Source of the DNA: Pseudomonadota bacterium
GTDB taxonomy: Bacteria; Myxococcota_A; Polyangia; Polyangiales; Polyangiaceae
Length of the DNA: 64,000 nt
Reading direction: 5' to 3'
NCBI GenBank assembly: GCA_023428245.1
Contig: JAEYYX010000105.1
Coordinates: 1 to 64,000 of the forward strand
The notes beneath the pieces were generated by a model, which saw nothing but the letters and a program-made list of their open reading frames with translations, was not told the origin of the DNA and did no database searches. The position numbers and the translations under genes are program-made. This document shows positions 52,369 through 61,618 of the stretch, one piece after another; the first letter of the stretch is position 1, and every line of letters begins with the position of its first letter.

Positions 52369-53244
52369 GGTGACCCGATAGGTCGGTCTACGCCAATGCT
52401 GCCGACCGGCCTGCCTCACTCGATGAGTTTGTTCTGCGCTGCTGCTCGCGTGCTCCCGTGACCCTGAGCGCGCGCGGCAGAACTCCGTGAAACCTGACAG
52501 GCCGACCCTGGCCCCGTCTCGGATCTCCACCCAGGCGCAGTAGAGTTCTAAGAGACAGCTTCGGACCGCTATCCTGTTTCTGTGTGTTAAGCATTTGTGA
52601 CTTGACGCGCTCGCGCGCACCCAAGCACAATCCACTCACAGATCGGCCTCACGAAACTCGGCCGGCTGCTTTTCGAAAAAAACAGGCACTCTAAGCTCTT
52701 CCTTCTCGACCACGGCCTATTGCCCTATCGCTGAGCGCAGCATCATCGTGCCCGAGCGGGCCCCCGGCGAGCCCGTCGACGCCACAATGCTCCTCGACTG
52801 CGCCGAGTGGAAAGCGAACGGTTCTGTGTTCGTGGACCTGTCGAAGAGTGCGCCCATGGTCGTCCCTGAAGGGTAATGCGGAGGCAAACTGCCGGGGGGG
52901 CGCGGTTCGTGGCCGGTTTTCTCCCGGCGGAGGTCCCAGAAACCCCTCTGCACGCCGTGCAATCGCCCTTCCCACACTCCGGAAGCCCCTTTGCACGCCG
53001 TGCAATCGCTTCGCTGCCGTTTCTCCCGGATCCAGCACGCCGACGGGCGGTGACGCGCGGCTCTCCCGGCCCGTTTGCCCAGCCACTCCGCGGTTTTTGA
53101 CGCCGAAGGGGCGAGCTTTCCGCGCGGAACGCTTGCGGGGCGCTGTCTGGAGCGCTAAGCACCGGCCTCGATTTTCGGCTCGCGGACGACTTTGAAGCAC
53201 CGCGTCCACCGCGCCTTCGAAGAACGCACGCGAAAGAGAACAGC
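52369..53244. other. Long intergenic region with repeats and no clear gene
   Basis: The 876-base stretch follows valS. It starts with a possible terminator (inverted repeat 52379-52412, no T-tract). It also contains a short plus-strand frame (GTG 52748 to TAA 52876, 42 codons) with ordinary amino-acid use but no recognised family, which I do not call. A 23-base direct repeat containing a palindrome lies at 52944-53009. Minus-strand frames here look like antisense shadows. Confidence 0.5.
52944..53009. repeat. Two 23-bp direct repeats carrying a 13-base palindrome
   Basis: CCCTCTGCACGCCGTGCAAT and its continuation (52944-52966) recurs with one change at 52987-53009. Each copy contains TGCACG-C-CGTGCA. 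The period is 43 bases, and a small gene begins 236 bases downstream. A pair of operator sites is plausible. Confidence 0.7.
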
Positions 53245-53406
53245 ATGTCGAACTACGCAGTCTGGAATGTCCGCCTCCGTCACGAATCCCTCTCCAAGGA
53301 CCGCAAGGGAAAGTACCTGAGCCGCCGCAAGCGCGCGCGCATCGGCCTCCAGGAAGCCCTCGACCGCAAGTCGGGCTCCTCGGCTGAAGGCGAAGCGCAG
53401 GGCTGA
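53245..53406 (+). CDS. Small basic protein
   Basis: The 53-residue frame starts at ATG (53245) and ends at TGA (53406). It is strongly basic (KDRKGKYLSRRKRAR in the middle) with an acidic, Ser/Gly-rich end, and it has normal GC-rich codon positions. A strong terminator follows at 53474. It has no recognised family, but its size, charge and terminator suggest a real expressed gene, perhaps nucleic-acid-binding. The ribosome-binding site (AAAGAGAAC) is moderate. Confidence 0.5.
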   Translation: MSNYAVWNVRLRHESLSKDRKGKYLSRRKRARIGLQEALDRKSGSSAEGEAQG

Positions 53407-53473
53407 GCCGAAGTGTGGGGCCGGGAGAAGAGCTTCAGCTCAGAGTCCCCGACTCCCCTTCGAGAACCAAAAG

Positions 53474-53506
53474 ACGCCGCGAGCCATAGGGCTCGGGGCG
53501 TTTTTT
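53474..53506 (+). terminator. Rho-independent terminator
   Basis: ACGCCGCGAGCC and GGCTCGGGGCGT, with one internal mismatch and an ATAG loop, form a GC-rich stem directly followed by TTTTTTG. It ends the transcript of the small basic gene and possibly read-through from valS. Confidence 0.9.
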
Positions 53507-53657
53507 GTTTTGTCTCCTGCACCCCTCGGGCGTCTTGGCCCCGGCCCATCACCTCCGCCTGAGCTCGGCCGAGCCTTCGCCCTTCCGCACCTTCGGTACC
53601 TGGACCGATTGGACATTGTTCCCTAGCCTCGGGCACCCCATTTCGGGTCGATCTCTT

Positions 53658-55514
53658 ATGTCTCTCCTCTCAGTGATCCATTCGTCCCTCGCGAGCGTTG
53701 GCTCGAGTGCCGTCGACTTCCCCGCGATGGTCGCTTCAGCTGCCGAATCCGTCTACCAAGGGGCCGATCTGCTCGCAGCGGCGGGCAAGAGGATCTGGGA
53801 TACGAAGCCGTTCCAGAAGCCAGTTTGGACTGGAATCATGTTCGGCCTGCGCGTCGCGCTCTGCGTGCTCGGCGCTCTCTTCCTCATCTATGAGGTGCGC
53901 GCCCGCCGCATGGGCGAGCCCGTGCGCGAGAGAACGAAGAAGCGTCTCGCGCTCCTGTTCACGGTGCTCGCGTTCGGTGCCTACTTCGACTTCGGGAATC
54001 CGAACACCCGCTACAGCGAGTACTACCACCGGCATGAGCTCTACCACTACTATCTCGGCTCGAAGTACTTCGACGAGATCGGCTACCAGCGCCTCTACGA
54101 TTGCACGCTGATCGCCGAGGTCGACAACGGCCGCAAAGCTCAGGTGGCCAAGCGCGAGGTCCGCGATCTGCGCGTGAACCTGATCAAAAAGGTCGAAGAT
54201 ACGTACATCCTCACGGAACCCGAGATCTGCAAGAAACACTTCACGCCTGAGCGATGGGACGCATTCCGGAAGGACGTCGACTGGTTCTACAACTCCGCCC
54301 GCGGCTCCTACTGGGACCGGATGCAACAGGACCACGGCTATAACCCGCCGCCTGTTTGGACGATGACCGGAAAGGTCATCGCCAGTATCGCCCCAGCAAG
54401 CGACGGCTTCTTCAAGGCCCTCGCGGCGATCGACGTCACGCTCCAGATCGGCATGACAGTGCTCATTTGGTGGGCCTTCGGCTATCGAGCCGGCGCCGTC
54501 TCAGCCATCTTCTGGGGCTGCAACGCAGCGGCGAACTTCTACTGGACCGGGGGCGCGTTCTTGCGCCAGGACTGGGTGTTCCTCTTGGTGCTCTCCGTCT
54601 GTTTGGCGCGAAAGAAGAAGCCCTTCTGGGCGGGAGCCGCGCTCATGTGGTCAGCGCTCCTGCGCGTCTTCCCCGGGGCCCTCTTCGGCGGCTGGGCGAT
54701 GATGGTGCTCATCTTCCTGATCCAGCGGCTGCGCGGTCGGCCTGCCGCGCCTGGGGACAGGGGATTCCTCTCCTATCTCCACCCAGACCACCGCCGCCTG
54801 ATCGCGGGCGCCTTCATCGCCCTCTCAGTGCTCGTCCCGCTCTCCATCGTGGGCGGCGGCGGCGTGCAGGCCTGGAAGGATTTCTCCCATCACATCGGCG
54901 TCCACAAGCGCACCCCTCTGACCAATCACATGGGGCTCCCGACCATCCTCTCCCACACCTGGGAAGGGCGCATGCGCTTCACGCGGGACAATAACCTCGA
55001 CGATGCGTTCCAGAAGTGGAAAGATGGGCGCAACCAGCGCAAAGACGAGCGTCAGTTCATCCAGTACGGGATCTTCCTGACCTTCCTGCTCTGGATTGGC
55101 TGGGCTCTGCACCGTTCGAAGCTGCTCTGGATGGCTCCCGCGCTCAGCTTGCCGCTCGTGCTCTGCCTCACCGACCTGACTTGTTACTACTACTCGATGT
55201 TCATCATCGCAGGCGTGCTCACCAAAGTCAGAAAGCCGATCGGTATCTTGCTCCTCGCCACGGCTACGGCGAGCGTGGTCCTGCTCGGCAGGGACATCGG
55301 TTACGCAGACGTGGGGCTCTCGGGCTTTTATTACGTCGACGACAACTTCACGGCCCAGAGCTACATCTTCCTCTTATTCTGCGGATTGATGCTCTTCAGC
55401 TACAGCCGTCCGCTCACGAAGGAGTCCTTCCTCGCTTTCTGGAACGGAAAGCCGGTAGTCCGCCGCCCGGAGCACCCTCCGCTCGAGAACCCGACGACGG
55501 TCTCCGGCGTCTGA
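53658..55514 (+). CDS. Large polytopic membrane protein of unknown function
   Basis: The 618-residue protein has an N-terminal cytoplasmic helix region (1-70), a helix at about 72-92, a periplasmic or cytoplasmic soluble domain (about 110-230, with RYSEYYHRHELYHYYLG), and about eight further helices. The His/Tyr-rich HELYHYYLGSKYF segment before a membrane helix recalls external loops of GT-C-type sugar transferases, but no catalytic motif is certain. It begins at the ATG at 53658, 152 bases after the terminator, and converges on the dUTPase. Confidence 0.65.
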   Translation: MSLLSVIHSSLASVGSSAVDFPAMVASAAESVYQGADLLAAAGKRIWDTKPFQKPVWTGIMFGLRVALCVLGALFLIYEVRARRMGEPVRERTKKRLALLFTVLAFGAYFDFGNPNTRYSEYYHRHELYHYYLGSKYFDEIGYQRLYDCTLIAEVDNGRKAQVAKREVRDLRVNLIKKVEDTYILTEPEICKKHFTPERWDAFRKDVDWFYNSARGSYWDRMQQDHGYNPPPVWTMTGKVIASIAPASDGFFKALAAIDVTLQIGMTVLIWWAFGYRAGAVSAIFWGCNAAANFYWTGGAFLRQDWVFLLVLSVCLARKKKPFWAGAALMWSALLRVFPGALFGGWAMMVLIFLIQRLRGRPAAPGDRGFLSYLHPDHRRLIAGAFIALSVLVPLSIVGGGGVQAWKDFSHHIGVHKRTPLTNHMGLPTILSHTWEGRMRFTRDNNLDDAFQKWKDGRNQRKDERQFIQYGIFLTFLLWIGWALHRSKLLWMAPALSLPLVLCLTDLTCYYYSMFIIAGVLTKVRKPIGILLLATATASVVLLGRDIGYADVGLSGFYYVDDNFTAQSYIFLLFCGLMLFSYSRPLTKESFLAFWNGKPVVRRPEHPPLENPTTVSGV

Positions 55515-55584
55515 AAGGAGTCCCCCGCGCACTCGCCGCCCGGGCACTCCCGCGAGACTCGGGCCGGCGACTCCAAAAAAGAGA

Positions 55585-56637
55585 CTAACCGGTCGAGCCG
55601 AACCCGCCGGCTCCCCGGTGGGTCGCGCCGAGTTCCTCCGTCTCGACGAAGGGGAAATGCACGATCGGTCGGGGGATGAGCTGCGCGATGCGCGCGGGCA
55701 GTGTGAGCTCGGGCGCATCCGGATCGATCTTTACGAGGGGCACCATGATCTCGCCGCGGTAGGCGCGATCGATGATACCGACGCTGTTCGAGATCATGTA
55801 GCCGAGCTTGATGATCGAGCTGCGCGCGACGACGTCGAAGTACCAGCCCTGAGGAGGCTCGAGGCTGATGCCCGTACCGTAGAGAATGGTCGGACCAAAG
55901 CTCTTTACCTTGCGCACGACTGTCAGATCGTAGCCCGAGTCGGAGACGCGACCCTTGCCCGGCAAGATGGCTTCCGGGTGGACCCTCTGGACGTAGACTG
56001 TCTGGGACCGCTCGAGAGTGTGAGCGAAGTACTGCACCTTGCGACACCAGGCCGCGTAGCGCTTCAGGTTTTTCTTTCGGGCGAGCGTGAAGTCTCGATG
56101 ATTCTGTCCGCTCGCCGCCTCGGACGAGAGCCCGTCGTAGAGGAAGCCGAGCACGTCGAGAGCGGCCGCCCCGAACCACGTGAGCGCAGCGGCGTCGACC
56201 TCAGAGGGCGGGGTTCCAAGGCACTCGAGAATCCAGCTTTCGAGCGCCTCCGGCTGGCGCTCGAGGCGCACAGCGAGCTCGATCGCGTCCGGGTGGCGAA
56301 TCGTGCCGGCCACGTCAAACACGCCGCGGCAGAACGCGAGTGACAGCTTTCGGTCGAGGGCAGGAAGCGGACCAGAGACGCGCGCGCCCTGCCCTTTAAC
56401 GAAGGACTCGCGGAGCAGCGGAGACAGCGGCAGGCGGATCCGCGTCGCGCGCCCCTCCCGGCTCACTCGGGCCTCGGACTCAGCCCGGCGCGATTCGCGC
56501 AGGAGCCGCACAAACGCGCCGCCTCTACCTGGCAAGCGAACTTCGAGATGCTCGCCGTCGAGGTGACCTCCCGCGGCGATGCAACCGAAGGCGTAAGCAT
56601 GATCGGCATGACTCAAGTCTGACAGCAATCGATCCAT
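55585..56637 (-). CDS. dUTPase fused to an N-terminal LAGLIDADG-like domain
   Basis: The 350-residue protein has two parts. Residues 213-350 are a complete trimeric-type dUTPase with all five motifs: DSGYD (233-237), ARSS (271-274), GIIDRAYRG (287-295), RIAQLI (316-321) and RGAGGFGSTG (341-350). It cleaves dUTP to dUMP. Residues 1-210 show two LAGLIDADG-like helices, AYAFGCIAAGGHL (14-26) and FCRGVFDVAGTI (102-113), and a later FLYDG and ARKK tail like homing endonucleases. The first motif lacks its acidic residue, so nuclease activity is doubtful. It is 57 bases upstream of the ATPase-TPR stop and read after it. Confidence 0.85.
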   Translation of the reverse strand: MDRLLSDLSHADHAYAFGCIAAGGHLDGEHLEVRLPGRGGAFVRLLRESRRAESEARVSREGRATRIRLPLSPLLRESFVKGQGARVSGPLPALDRKLSLAFCRGVFDVAGTIRHPDAIELAVRLERQPEALESWILECLGTPPSEVDAAALTWFGAAALDVLGFLYDGLSSEAASGQNHRDFTLARKKNLKRYAAWCRKVQYFAHTLERSQTVYVQRVHPEAILPGKGRVSDSGYDLTVVRKVKSFGPTILYGTGISLEPPQGWYFDVVARSSIIKLGYMISNSVGIIDRAYRGEIMVPLVKIDPDAPELTLPARIAQLIPRPIVHFPFVETEELGATHRGAGGFGSTG

Positions 56638-56694
56638 CTCTCACTCACCTCCACTCTCACTCGCTCGTGCGGCACGCGCCGCCCTCGTCTCTCT

Positions 56695-59328
56695 TCAACT
56701 CTTCGCTTTCGCTCCCTCGAGCAGCGCGATCCGATGCCGCTCGAAGATTTCGCCCGCCATCTCGCGCAGCTTGGCAGCCTCGCGGCGGATCTCGTCGCTT
56801 TGCGCGTAGCCGCCCGACCCGAGCACGTAGTTCGAGAAAGCGAGATAACTGCGCGCGACCTCGATCTCATTGCCGATCTCTTTGGCGATGCTGATCGAGC
56901 GCATGAAGTATTCGACGGCCTTCCCTTCGTGTTGTCCGCCCCAGGCTCCGGCGCCCGTGACTTCCCCGAGCGTGCGGAGGGCGATCGCGAGGTGGGGTTT
57001 GCTGCGCACTTCGCCGAAGAGCTCGACCGCAGAGCGAATGTTGCGGCGCGCGCTCCTGAGGTCGCCGCTCAGGAGATACGACTTGGCGAGACCGCGGCGG
57101 GCCTCGGCGAGCTGAAGTTTGTCGCCGAGCTCTTCGCAGAGCCTCACTGCCTGCTCGAGGATCCGGATCGCCTCCTCGCCTTCCCCGAGCCGCTGCAGAG
57201 TTTCGCCGATGTTCGTGAGACAAATAGCGATGCGGGTTCGCTCGCCGATCTGCTCAGAGACCTGGTGTGCCTCGCGGAAATAGGCGAGAGCTGAGCCGAA
57301 CTGGTTCTGGTCGATGCTGAGCGCACCTAGCGTATTCAAGCTTTCCGCGACGCCGACCGGATCATTGATTTCGCGGCGAATCTTGAGAGCGGACTCGAGA
57401 GCTTCGCGTGCCGCGTCTGGCTGGCCATGGTCCATCCAGACCATGCCAATATTGTTCAAAGAGAGCGCGATCGAGCGGCGGTCTCCGAGCTCCTGACGCA
57501 TAGCGAGGGCTTGGGTGAGCTCTTTGAGAGCGTCTTCGTAGTCACCGCGCACCCATAGCAGCTTGCCGATGTCGTCGTGACAGGCGGCGACGCCACGCAA
57601 GTCCCCGACCGCCGTAAACAGGCCGAGCGCCGCCGAGAGATGCCGCGAGCCTTCAGCCAGAAAGCCCGTGTCCCGATAGAGTCGGCCGATCCTGTTGTGC
57701 GCCGCGCCGCCCTTTCCGGGTAGGTTCATCATGTAGGCGAGCTCGCGCATCTGGCGGAACGCCTCCATCGCGTCGTCGTTGTTGCCGAGCAGCATCAAGA
57801 CGTCCCCCTTATTATGGAGCGCGTCGATGCGGCGCCGCGCGTCGTCGTCTTTGAGGAGTTCGAGGCCCTTTTCGTAATACTGGACAGCCTTGCGTAGCGC
57901 GAAGTTCGAACGCGCGATGTCACCCGCGTCAAGGTGCGCAAAGGCAGCGCGCGTCAGCGAGCCGGCCTTCTCGAGGTGCGTCGCGAGCATCGCCGTATAC
58001 TCTTCCCGGGAGCGCGCTGTCGTCTTCTGGGCGAGCCAATCGGCGATCGTCTGGTGGTACCTGCGAGTGGCGCCCGCTGCCGTGAGGGCAACAATCTTCT
58101 CGCGCTCAAAGTTGTGACGAAAGACGAACTCCCGCTCGTCCGCGAACACAGCGTCCTCCAGGTTCAGGATGTGATCCCGTTCGATGAGGCGAGTGACGAT
58201 CTCTTCGATGCGCGTGATGTCGCCAGGATCAGGCTTGTTCCAAAGCTCCGGCGCTTCCCGGTCCATGCGCCCGAGCGCGACCAAGCCGCCCAGCCAAAAC
58301 ACGTTACCCATCGCGGCTGCGTGCTCGAGCACCCTGCGCTCTTCGGGCCGGAGCGAAGCGATGCGCAGGGAGACAGCGTCATCGACGCTCATCGGAAGGC
58401 GCACGTTCCCAAGGCGGTCAAAGTTCACCCGCGGATTCCCTCGTTCGTCGACTTCGAGGACCCCAGCGGATTGGTAGCTCCGCACCATCTGCACGAGTTG
58501 CCCCGGAATGCCTCCGGCTGCCTTGATGGTCGACTCGACGAGCGTCTCCGCCCCTTGTCCCAAAGAACGCAGCAGGAGCTCCCGCGCCATCTCCGTCGCA
58601 GAGGCTTGGGACAGGGGGCCGAGCTCCACGACTTGATGAGTCTCCTGCAAGCCCGACGCCACCCGGAGGCCGAGCAGCTCGCGGCCGCCCGCGCAGATCA
58701 TGAGCAGCGGACCCGAGGTTCGATCGACCAAGACCTCGAGTAAACCAAGCGACTCCTCATCGCCGAAATGGAGATCTTCGAGGACAACGATGGTCGGCTT
58801 GTGGCCGGTAGCCGCTTCGATGAAGCGCCGCACGAGAGCCCGGCGCAGGATCTCCGCCTGGCCCGGTTCATCCATGGCAGCGCGAGTGAGGGGACTTTCG
58901 GGGAACGAGAGGCCCAGCATCTGGCCCAGGAAGAAGCACACGTCCTCGACCCGTTCGTTGTTCAAGATGCGCGCGACCTCAGCGACAAACCGCTCCCGCG
59001 CCTCCTCCCGGGGCATCTCGTCCGGGATACCTAGCCAGCCGGACAGGAGCCGAGCGAAGACGCCGTAGCTCGGGTCTTTGGGGCGGGCCCGGGCGCGGTA
59101 GATTGCGAGCGCGCTCGCGGCCCGAGTCGCCAAAAATTCGTTGATGAGCCGGGTCTTGCCAACGCCAGCCGGTCCCACCACCGCCACGGAGCGGGCTGTG
59201 CCGCTCCCTAGGGCCTTCTCGAGCGCAGCCATGAGTTCACCCAGCTGTTCTTCGCGGCCAATAAAGCGAGAGAGCTCGTCCGGAGCACGGGGGGGCAGGG
59301 GCGGACCCGCAGGGTCAGGCAAGGCCAT
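56695..59328 (-). CDS. ATPase-TPR protein (AAA/STAND-like)
   Basis: The 877-residue cytosolic protein has an N-terminal ATPase (about 20-330) with Walker A GPAGVGKT (52-59), a Walker B-like IVVLEDLHFGD and winged-helix-like segments. The C-terminal half is a series of about ten TPR units (for example ALKELTQALAMRQELGD and AREALESALKIRREIND). It resembles MalT/LuxR-type and STAND regulators but lacks an obvious DNA-binding domain, and no kinase domain is present. It probably senses a signal through TPRs. The dUTPase gene follows after 57 bases on the same strand. Confidence 0.85.
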   Translation of the reverse strand: MALPDPAGPPLPPRAPDELSRFIGREEQLGELMAALEKALGSGTARSVAVVGPAGVGKTRLINEFLATRAASALAIYRARARPKDPSYGVFARLLSGWLGIPDEMPREEARERFVAEVARILNNERVEDVCFFLGQMLGLSFPESPLTRAAMDEPGQAEILRRALVRRFIEAATGHKPTIVVLEDLHFGDEESLGLLEVLVDRTSGPLLMICAGGRELLGLRVASGLQETHQVVELGPLSQASATEMARELLLRSLGQGAETLVESTIKAAGGIPGQLVQMVRSYQSAGVLEVDERGNPRVNFDRLGNVRLPMSVDDAVSLRIASLRPEERRVLEHAAAMGNVFWLGGLVALGRMDREAPELWNKPDPGDITRIEEIVTRLIERDHILNLEDAVFADEREFVFRHNFEREKIVALTAAGATRRYHQTIADWLAQKTTARSREEYTAMLATHLEKAGSLTRAAFAHLDAGDIARSNFALRKAVQYYEKGLELLKDDDARRRIDALHNKGDVLMLLGNNDDAMEAFRQMRELAYMMNLPGKGGAAHNRIGRLYRDTGFLAEGSRHLSAALGLFTAVGDLRGVAACHDDIGKLLWVRGDYEDALKELTQALAMRQELGDRRSIALSLNNIGMVWMDHGQPDAAREALESALKIRREINDPVGVAESLNTLGALSIDQNQFGSALAYFREAHQVSEQIGERTRIAICLTNIGETLQRLGEGEEAIRILEQAVRLCEELGDKLQLAEARRGLAKSYLLSGDLRSARRNIRSAVELFGEVRSKPHLAIALRTLGEVTGAGAWGGQHEGKAVEYFMRSISIAKEIGNEIEVARSYLAFSNYVLGSGGYAQSDEIRREAAKLREMAGEIFERHRIALLEGAKAKS

Positions 59329-59474
59329 CAGTCGGCTGAGTCTCTCCCTCCCCGGCCCCTCGGCACAAGGGCTGACCCGCCCCCTAGACAGGCTCGCGGG
59401 GAGCTGTTTGCCTTTTGGCGGCGACTCGAGAATGCTCCGGGATCCCTAGTCCCTGTCGCCCGAAAGGTTTCTGA

Positions 59475-60365
59475 TTGGCGTTCCCCCAAAAGACACCAGC
59501 CGTCGTCCACGAAAGCGAGAAGAAGTCCGTCGGAAAGGGCGTATTCCAGAAATGCGCCGGCTGCCAGACGGTGCTCGCTGCTGACGAACTACGCCGCTTA
59601 TTCCACGTCTGCCCCCATTGCGGACACCACCACCCGATGTCTCCCGCCGAGTGGCGGACGCTCTTGCTCGACGACGCGAAGCTCGAGCCTTGGGACGAGC
59701 ACATCAGCCCCGGTGATCCGATCGAGTTCAACGACGGGCGCAGCTACCCGGATCGCGTCCGGGCGGCACGGCAAAAGGCTCAGGCGAGCGAGGGCATTGA
59801 GATCGGCCGCGGCAAGATGTTCGGCGACACCGTCGGCTACGGCCTGTTCGTGTTCGCGTTCATGGGCGGCAGCATGGGCTCGGTGGTCGGCGAGCGCATC
59901 ACGCGCCTGTTCGAGCGCTGTCATCACGAGAAGCTCCCTGTCGTGCTCCTTCACGCCTCGGGCGGCGCGCGCATGCAAGAGGGTATCCTCTCGCTCATGC
60001 AAATGGCGAAGACGGTGAGCGCCCTGTCGCGCTTCCGCGAGTGCCGCAAGCCCTTCATCAGCGTCTGTCTGCACCCCACGACGGGCGGCGTCGCCGCGAG
60101 CACCGCCTTCCTCGGGGACGTGAACGTCGTCGAACCGGGCGCGCTCATTGGGTTCGCGGGTCCCCGCGTCATCGAAGGCACGATTCGTCAGAAGCTTCCG
60201 CCGGGTTTCCAGCGCTCCGAGTTCCTCCTCGAGCACGGCATGATCGACACCATCATGCCGCGCAGCGAGATGAAACCGGGCATCTCTCGCATCGTGCGTC
60301 TGCTCTCGGACGGCGGGAAACCGAGGCCGAGTCGTGCGCCTCGCACAGGAGCGACTCGTGGCTGA
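59475..60365 (+). CDS. accD: Acetyl-CoA carboxylase carboxyltransferase beta subunit
   Basis: The 296-residue subunit, with AccA, transfers carboxyl from biotin to acetyl-CoA for fatty-acid synthesis. A zinc ribbon uses C27, C30 (KCAGC) and C46, C49 (CPHCG). The crotonase-type fold has SGGARMQEG and GGVAASTAFLGD, an acyl-CoA/oxyanion site. The start is TTG (59475) with AAAGG upstream, giving the normal N-terminus. folC overlaps its end by 8 bases, the accD-folC arrangement known in many bacteria. Confidence 0.96.
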   Translation: MAFPQKTPAVVHESEKKSVGKGVFQKCAGCQTVLAADELRRLFHVCPHCGHHHPMSPAEWRTLLLDDAKLEPWDEHISPGDPIEFNDGRSYPDRVRAARQKAQASEGIEIGRGKMFGDTVGYGLFVFAFMGGSMGSVVGERITRLFERCHHEKLPVVLLHASGGARMQEGILSLMQMAKTVSALSRFRECRKPFISVCLHPTTGGVAASTAFLGDVNVVEPGALIGFAGPRVIEGTIRQKLPPGFQRSEFLLEHGMIDTIMPRSEMKPGISRIVRLLSDGGKPRPSRAPRTGATRG

Positions 60366-61584
60366 TTTCCAAGCCGCCCTCTCCCGCCTCTACGGCCTCG
60401 CCGGGCGCGGCAAGCGTCAAGAGCTCGGCCCGATGCAAGAGGCCTGCGCCCATTTTGGTCATCCGGAGCGGTCGTTCCGCGCCGTGCACATCGCGGGGAC
60501 GAATGGCAAGGGGACGGTCGCCGCGTTCCTCGCGGCGATGGGCCAGGCGGCCGGCAAGAAGGTCGGCCTCTACACATCCCCTCACCTCATCCGCTGCGCT
60601 GAGCGCATTCGTATCGCCGGCGAGACGATCTCGAATGAGCGACTCGCTTATTGGATCGAGCGTGTCCTGGGCGAGACCCCCGAGCTCACCTTCTTCGAGA
60701 CGATGACCTTGATCGCCTTCCTCGCCTTCCGCGAGGCGGACGTCGAGCTCGCGATTTTGGAGGCCGGACTCGGAGGACGCCTCGATGCCACCAACGTCAT
60801 CCCCCCCCCCGAGCTCGCGGTCATCACACGGATCGCCTACGACCACATGGCGGAGCTCGGTGACACGATTGAGAAGATCGCCGCCGAAAAAGCCGCCATC
60901 ATCAAACCGGGCTGCCGCGTCGTCGTCGGTAAACTCCACCCTGACGCGCTCGCCGTCGTGAAGCGTCGCGCAGAAGAGGTCGGGGCCACCTTGCTCCCCC
61001 TCGGTAGCCCCGAGCCCGTTCCGGGTGCACCGCTCGCCTATCCGCGCCTCGCCGTCGTCGGGACGAACCTCGCCGTCGCTGTCACCGCGGGGCGCGCGCT
61101 CGGCTTCAGCGTCGCCGAACTGAGCCGAGGCATCGAGACCATCAACTGGCCTGGACGCAATGAGCTCTTGCACAGAAATCGTCGAGAGCTCACCTTGCTC
61201 GACTGCGCACACAATCCCGACGGCGCGGTCGCCCTCTCCCATGCTCTCGATCCAGGGCTCCTCGAGGTCGACTCAAAACGTGATATTGCGCTGGTCTTCG
61301 GCACATTGGTCGGCAAGAACTACCGGGCGATGCTCAAGCGCCTCGCGCCCGTCGTCGGCCATCGCATCTACGTCGCACCTCCTGTTGATCGCGCTGAAGA
61401 TCCGCACAAATACCTTGACGTCCTGCCTGGCGAAATCGCTCTCGACGTCGCGGCAGCGCTCGCGCGCGCACGTGAAATCGTCGGAATCGACGGTGTCGTC
61501 GTCGTGACCGGCTCGGTTTTCCTCGTCGGCGCCGCGCGCGCCACGCTCCTCGACCTTGAGCGCGATCCCCCCATCGCGCTCTAA
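60358..61584 (+). CDS. folC: Folylpolyglutamate synthase/dihydrofolate synthase
   Basis: The 408-residue Mur-ligase-family enzyme adds glutamate to dihydropteroate and folates. The P-loop GTNGKGT lies at 47-53, followed by YTSPHLIRCAERI and the lid GGRLDATN, and the Mur middle segment DCAHNPDG is conserved. The GTG at 60358 is preferred to a GTG at 60334, because AGGAG stands six bases upstream. It overlaps accD by 8 bases. A run of ten Cs near 60810 is a possible slippage site. The reading frame continues unbroken to 61584. Confidence 0.94.
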   Translation: MADFQAALSRLYGLAGRGKRQELGPMQEACAHFGHPERSFRAVHIAGTNGKGTVAAFLAAMGQAAGKKVGLYTSPHLIRCAERIRIAGETISNERLAYWIERVLGETPELTFFETMTLIAFLAFREADVELAILEAGLGGRLDATNVIPPPELAVITRIAYDHMAELGDTIEKIAAEKAAIIKPGCRVVVGKLHPDALAVVKRRAEEVGATLLPLGSPEPVPGAPLAYPRLAVVGTNLAVAVTAGRALGFSVAELSRGIETINWPGRNELLHRNRRELTLLDCAHNPDGAVALSHALDPGLLEVDSKRDIALVFGTLVGKNYRAMLKRLAPVVGHRIYVAPPVDRAEDPHKYLDVLPGEIALDVAAALARAREIVGIDGVVVVTGSVFLVGAARATLLDLERDPPIAL

Positions 61585-61618
61585 GTCCCCCCGCCCTCGG
61601 CACCTCACAGGAGAAGTT

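Noticed and set aside
52748..52876. A 42-codon plus-strand frame with protein-like composition
   Set aside because: Short, GTG start without a ribosome-binding site, and no recognised family; left as part of the intergenic description.
60808..60818. Homopolymeric C-run in folC as a possible frameshift
   Set aside because: The frame continues with conserved Mur-ligase motifs on both sides, so the gene is intact.
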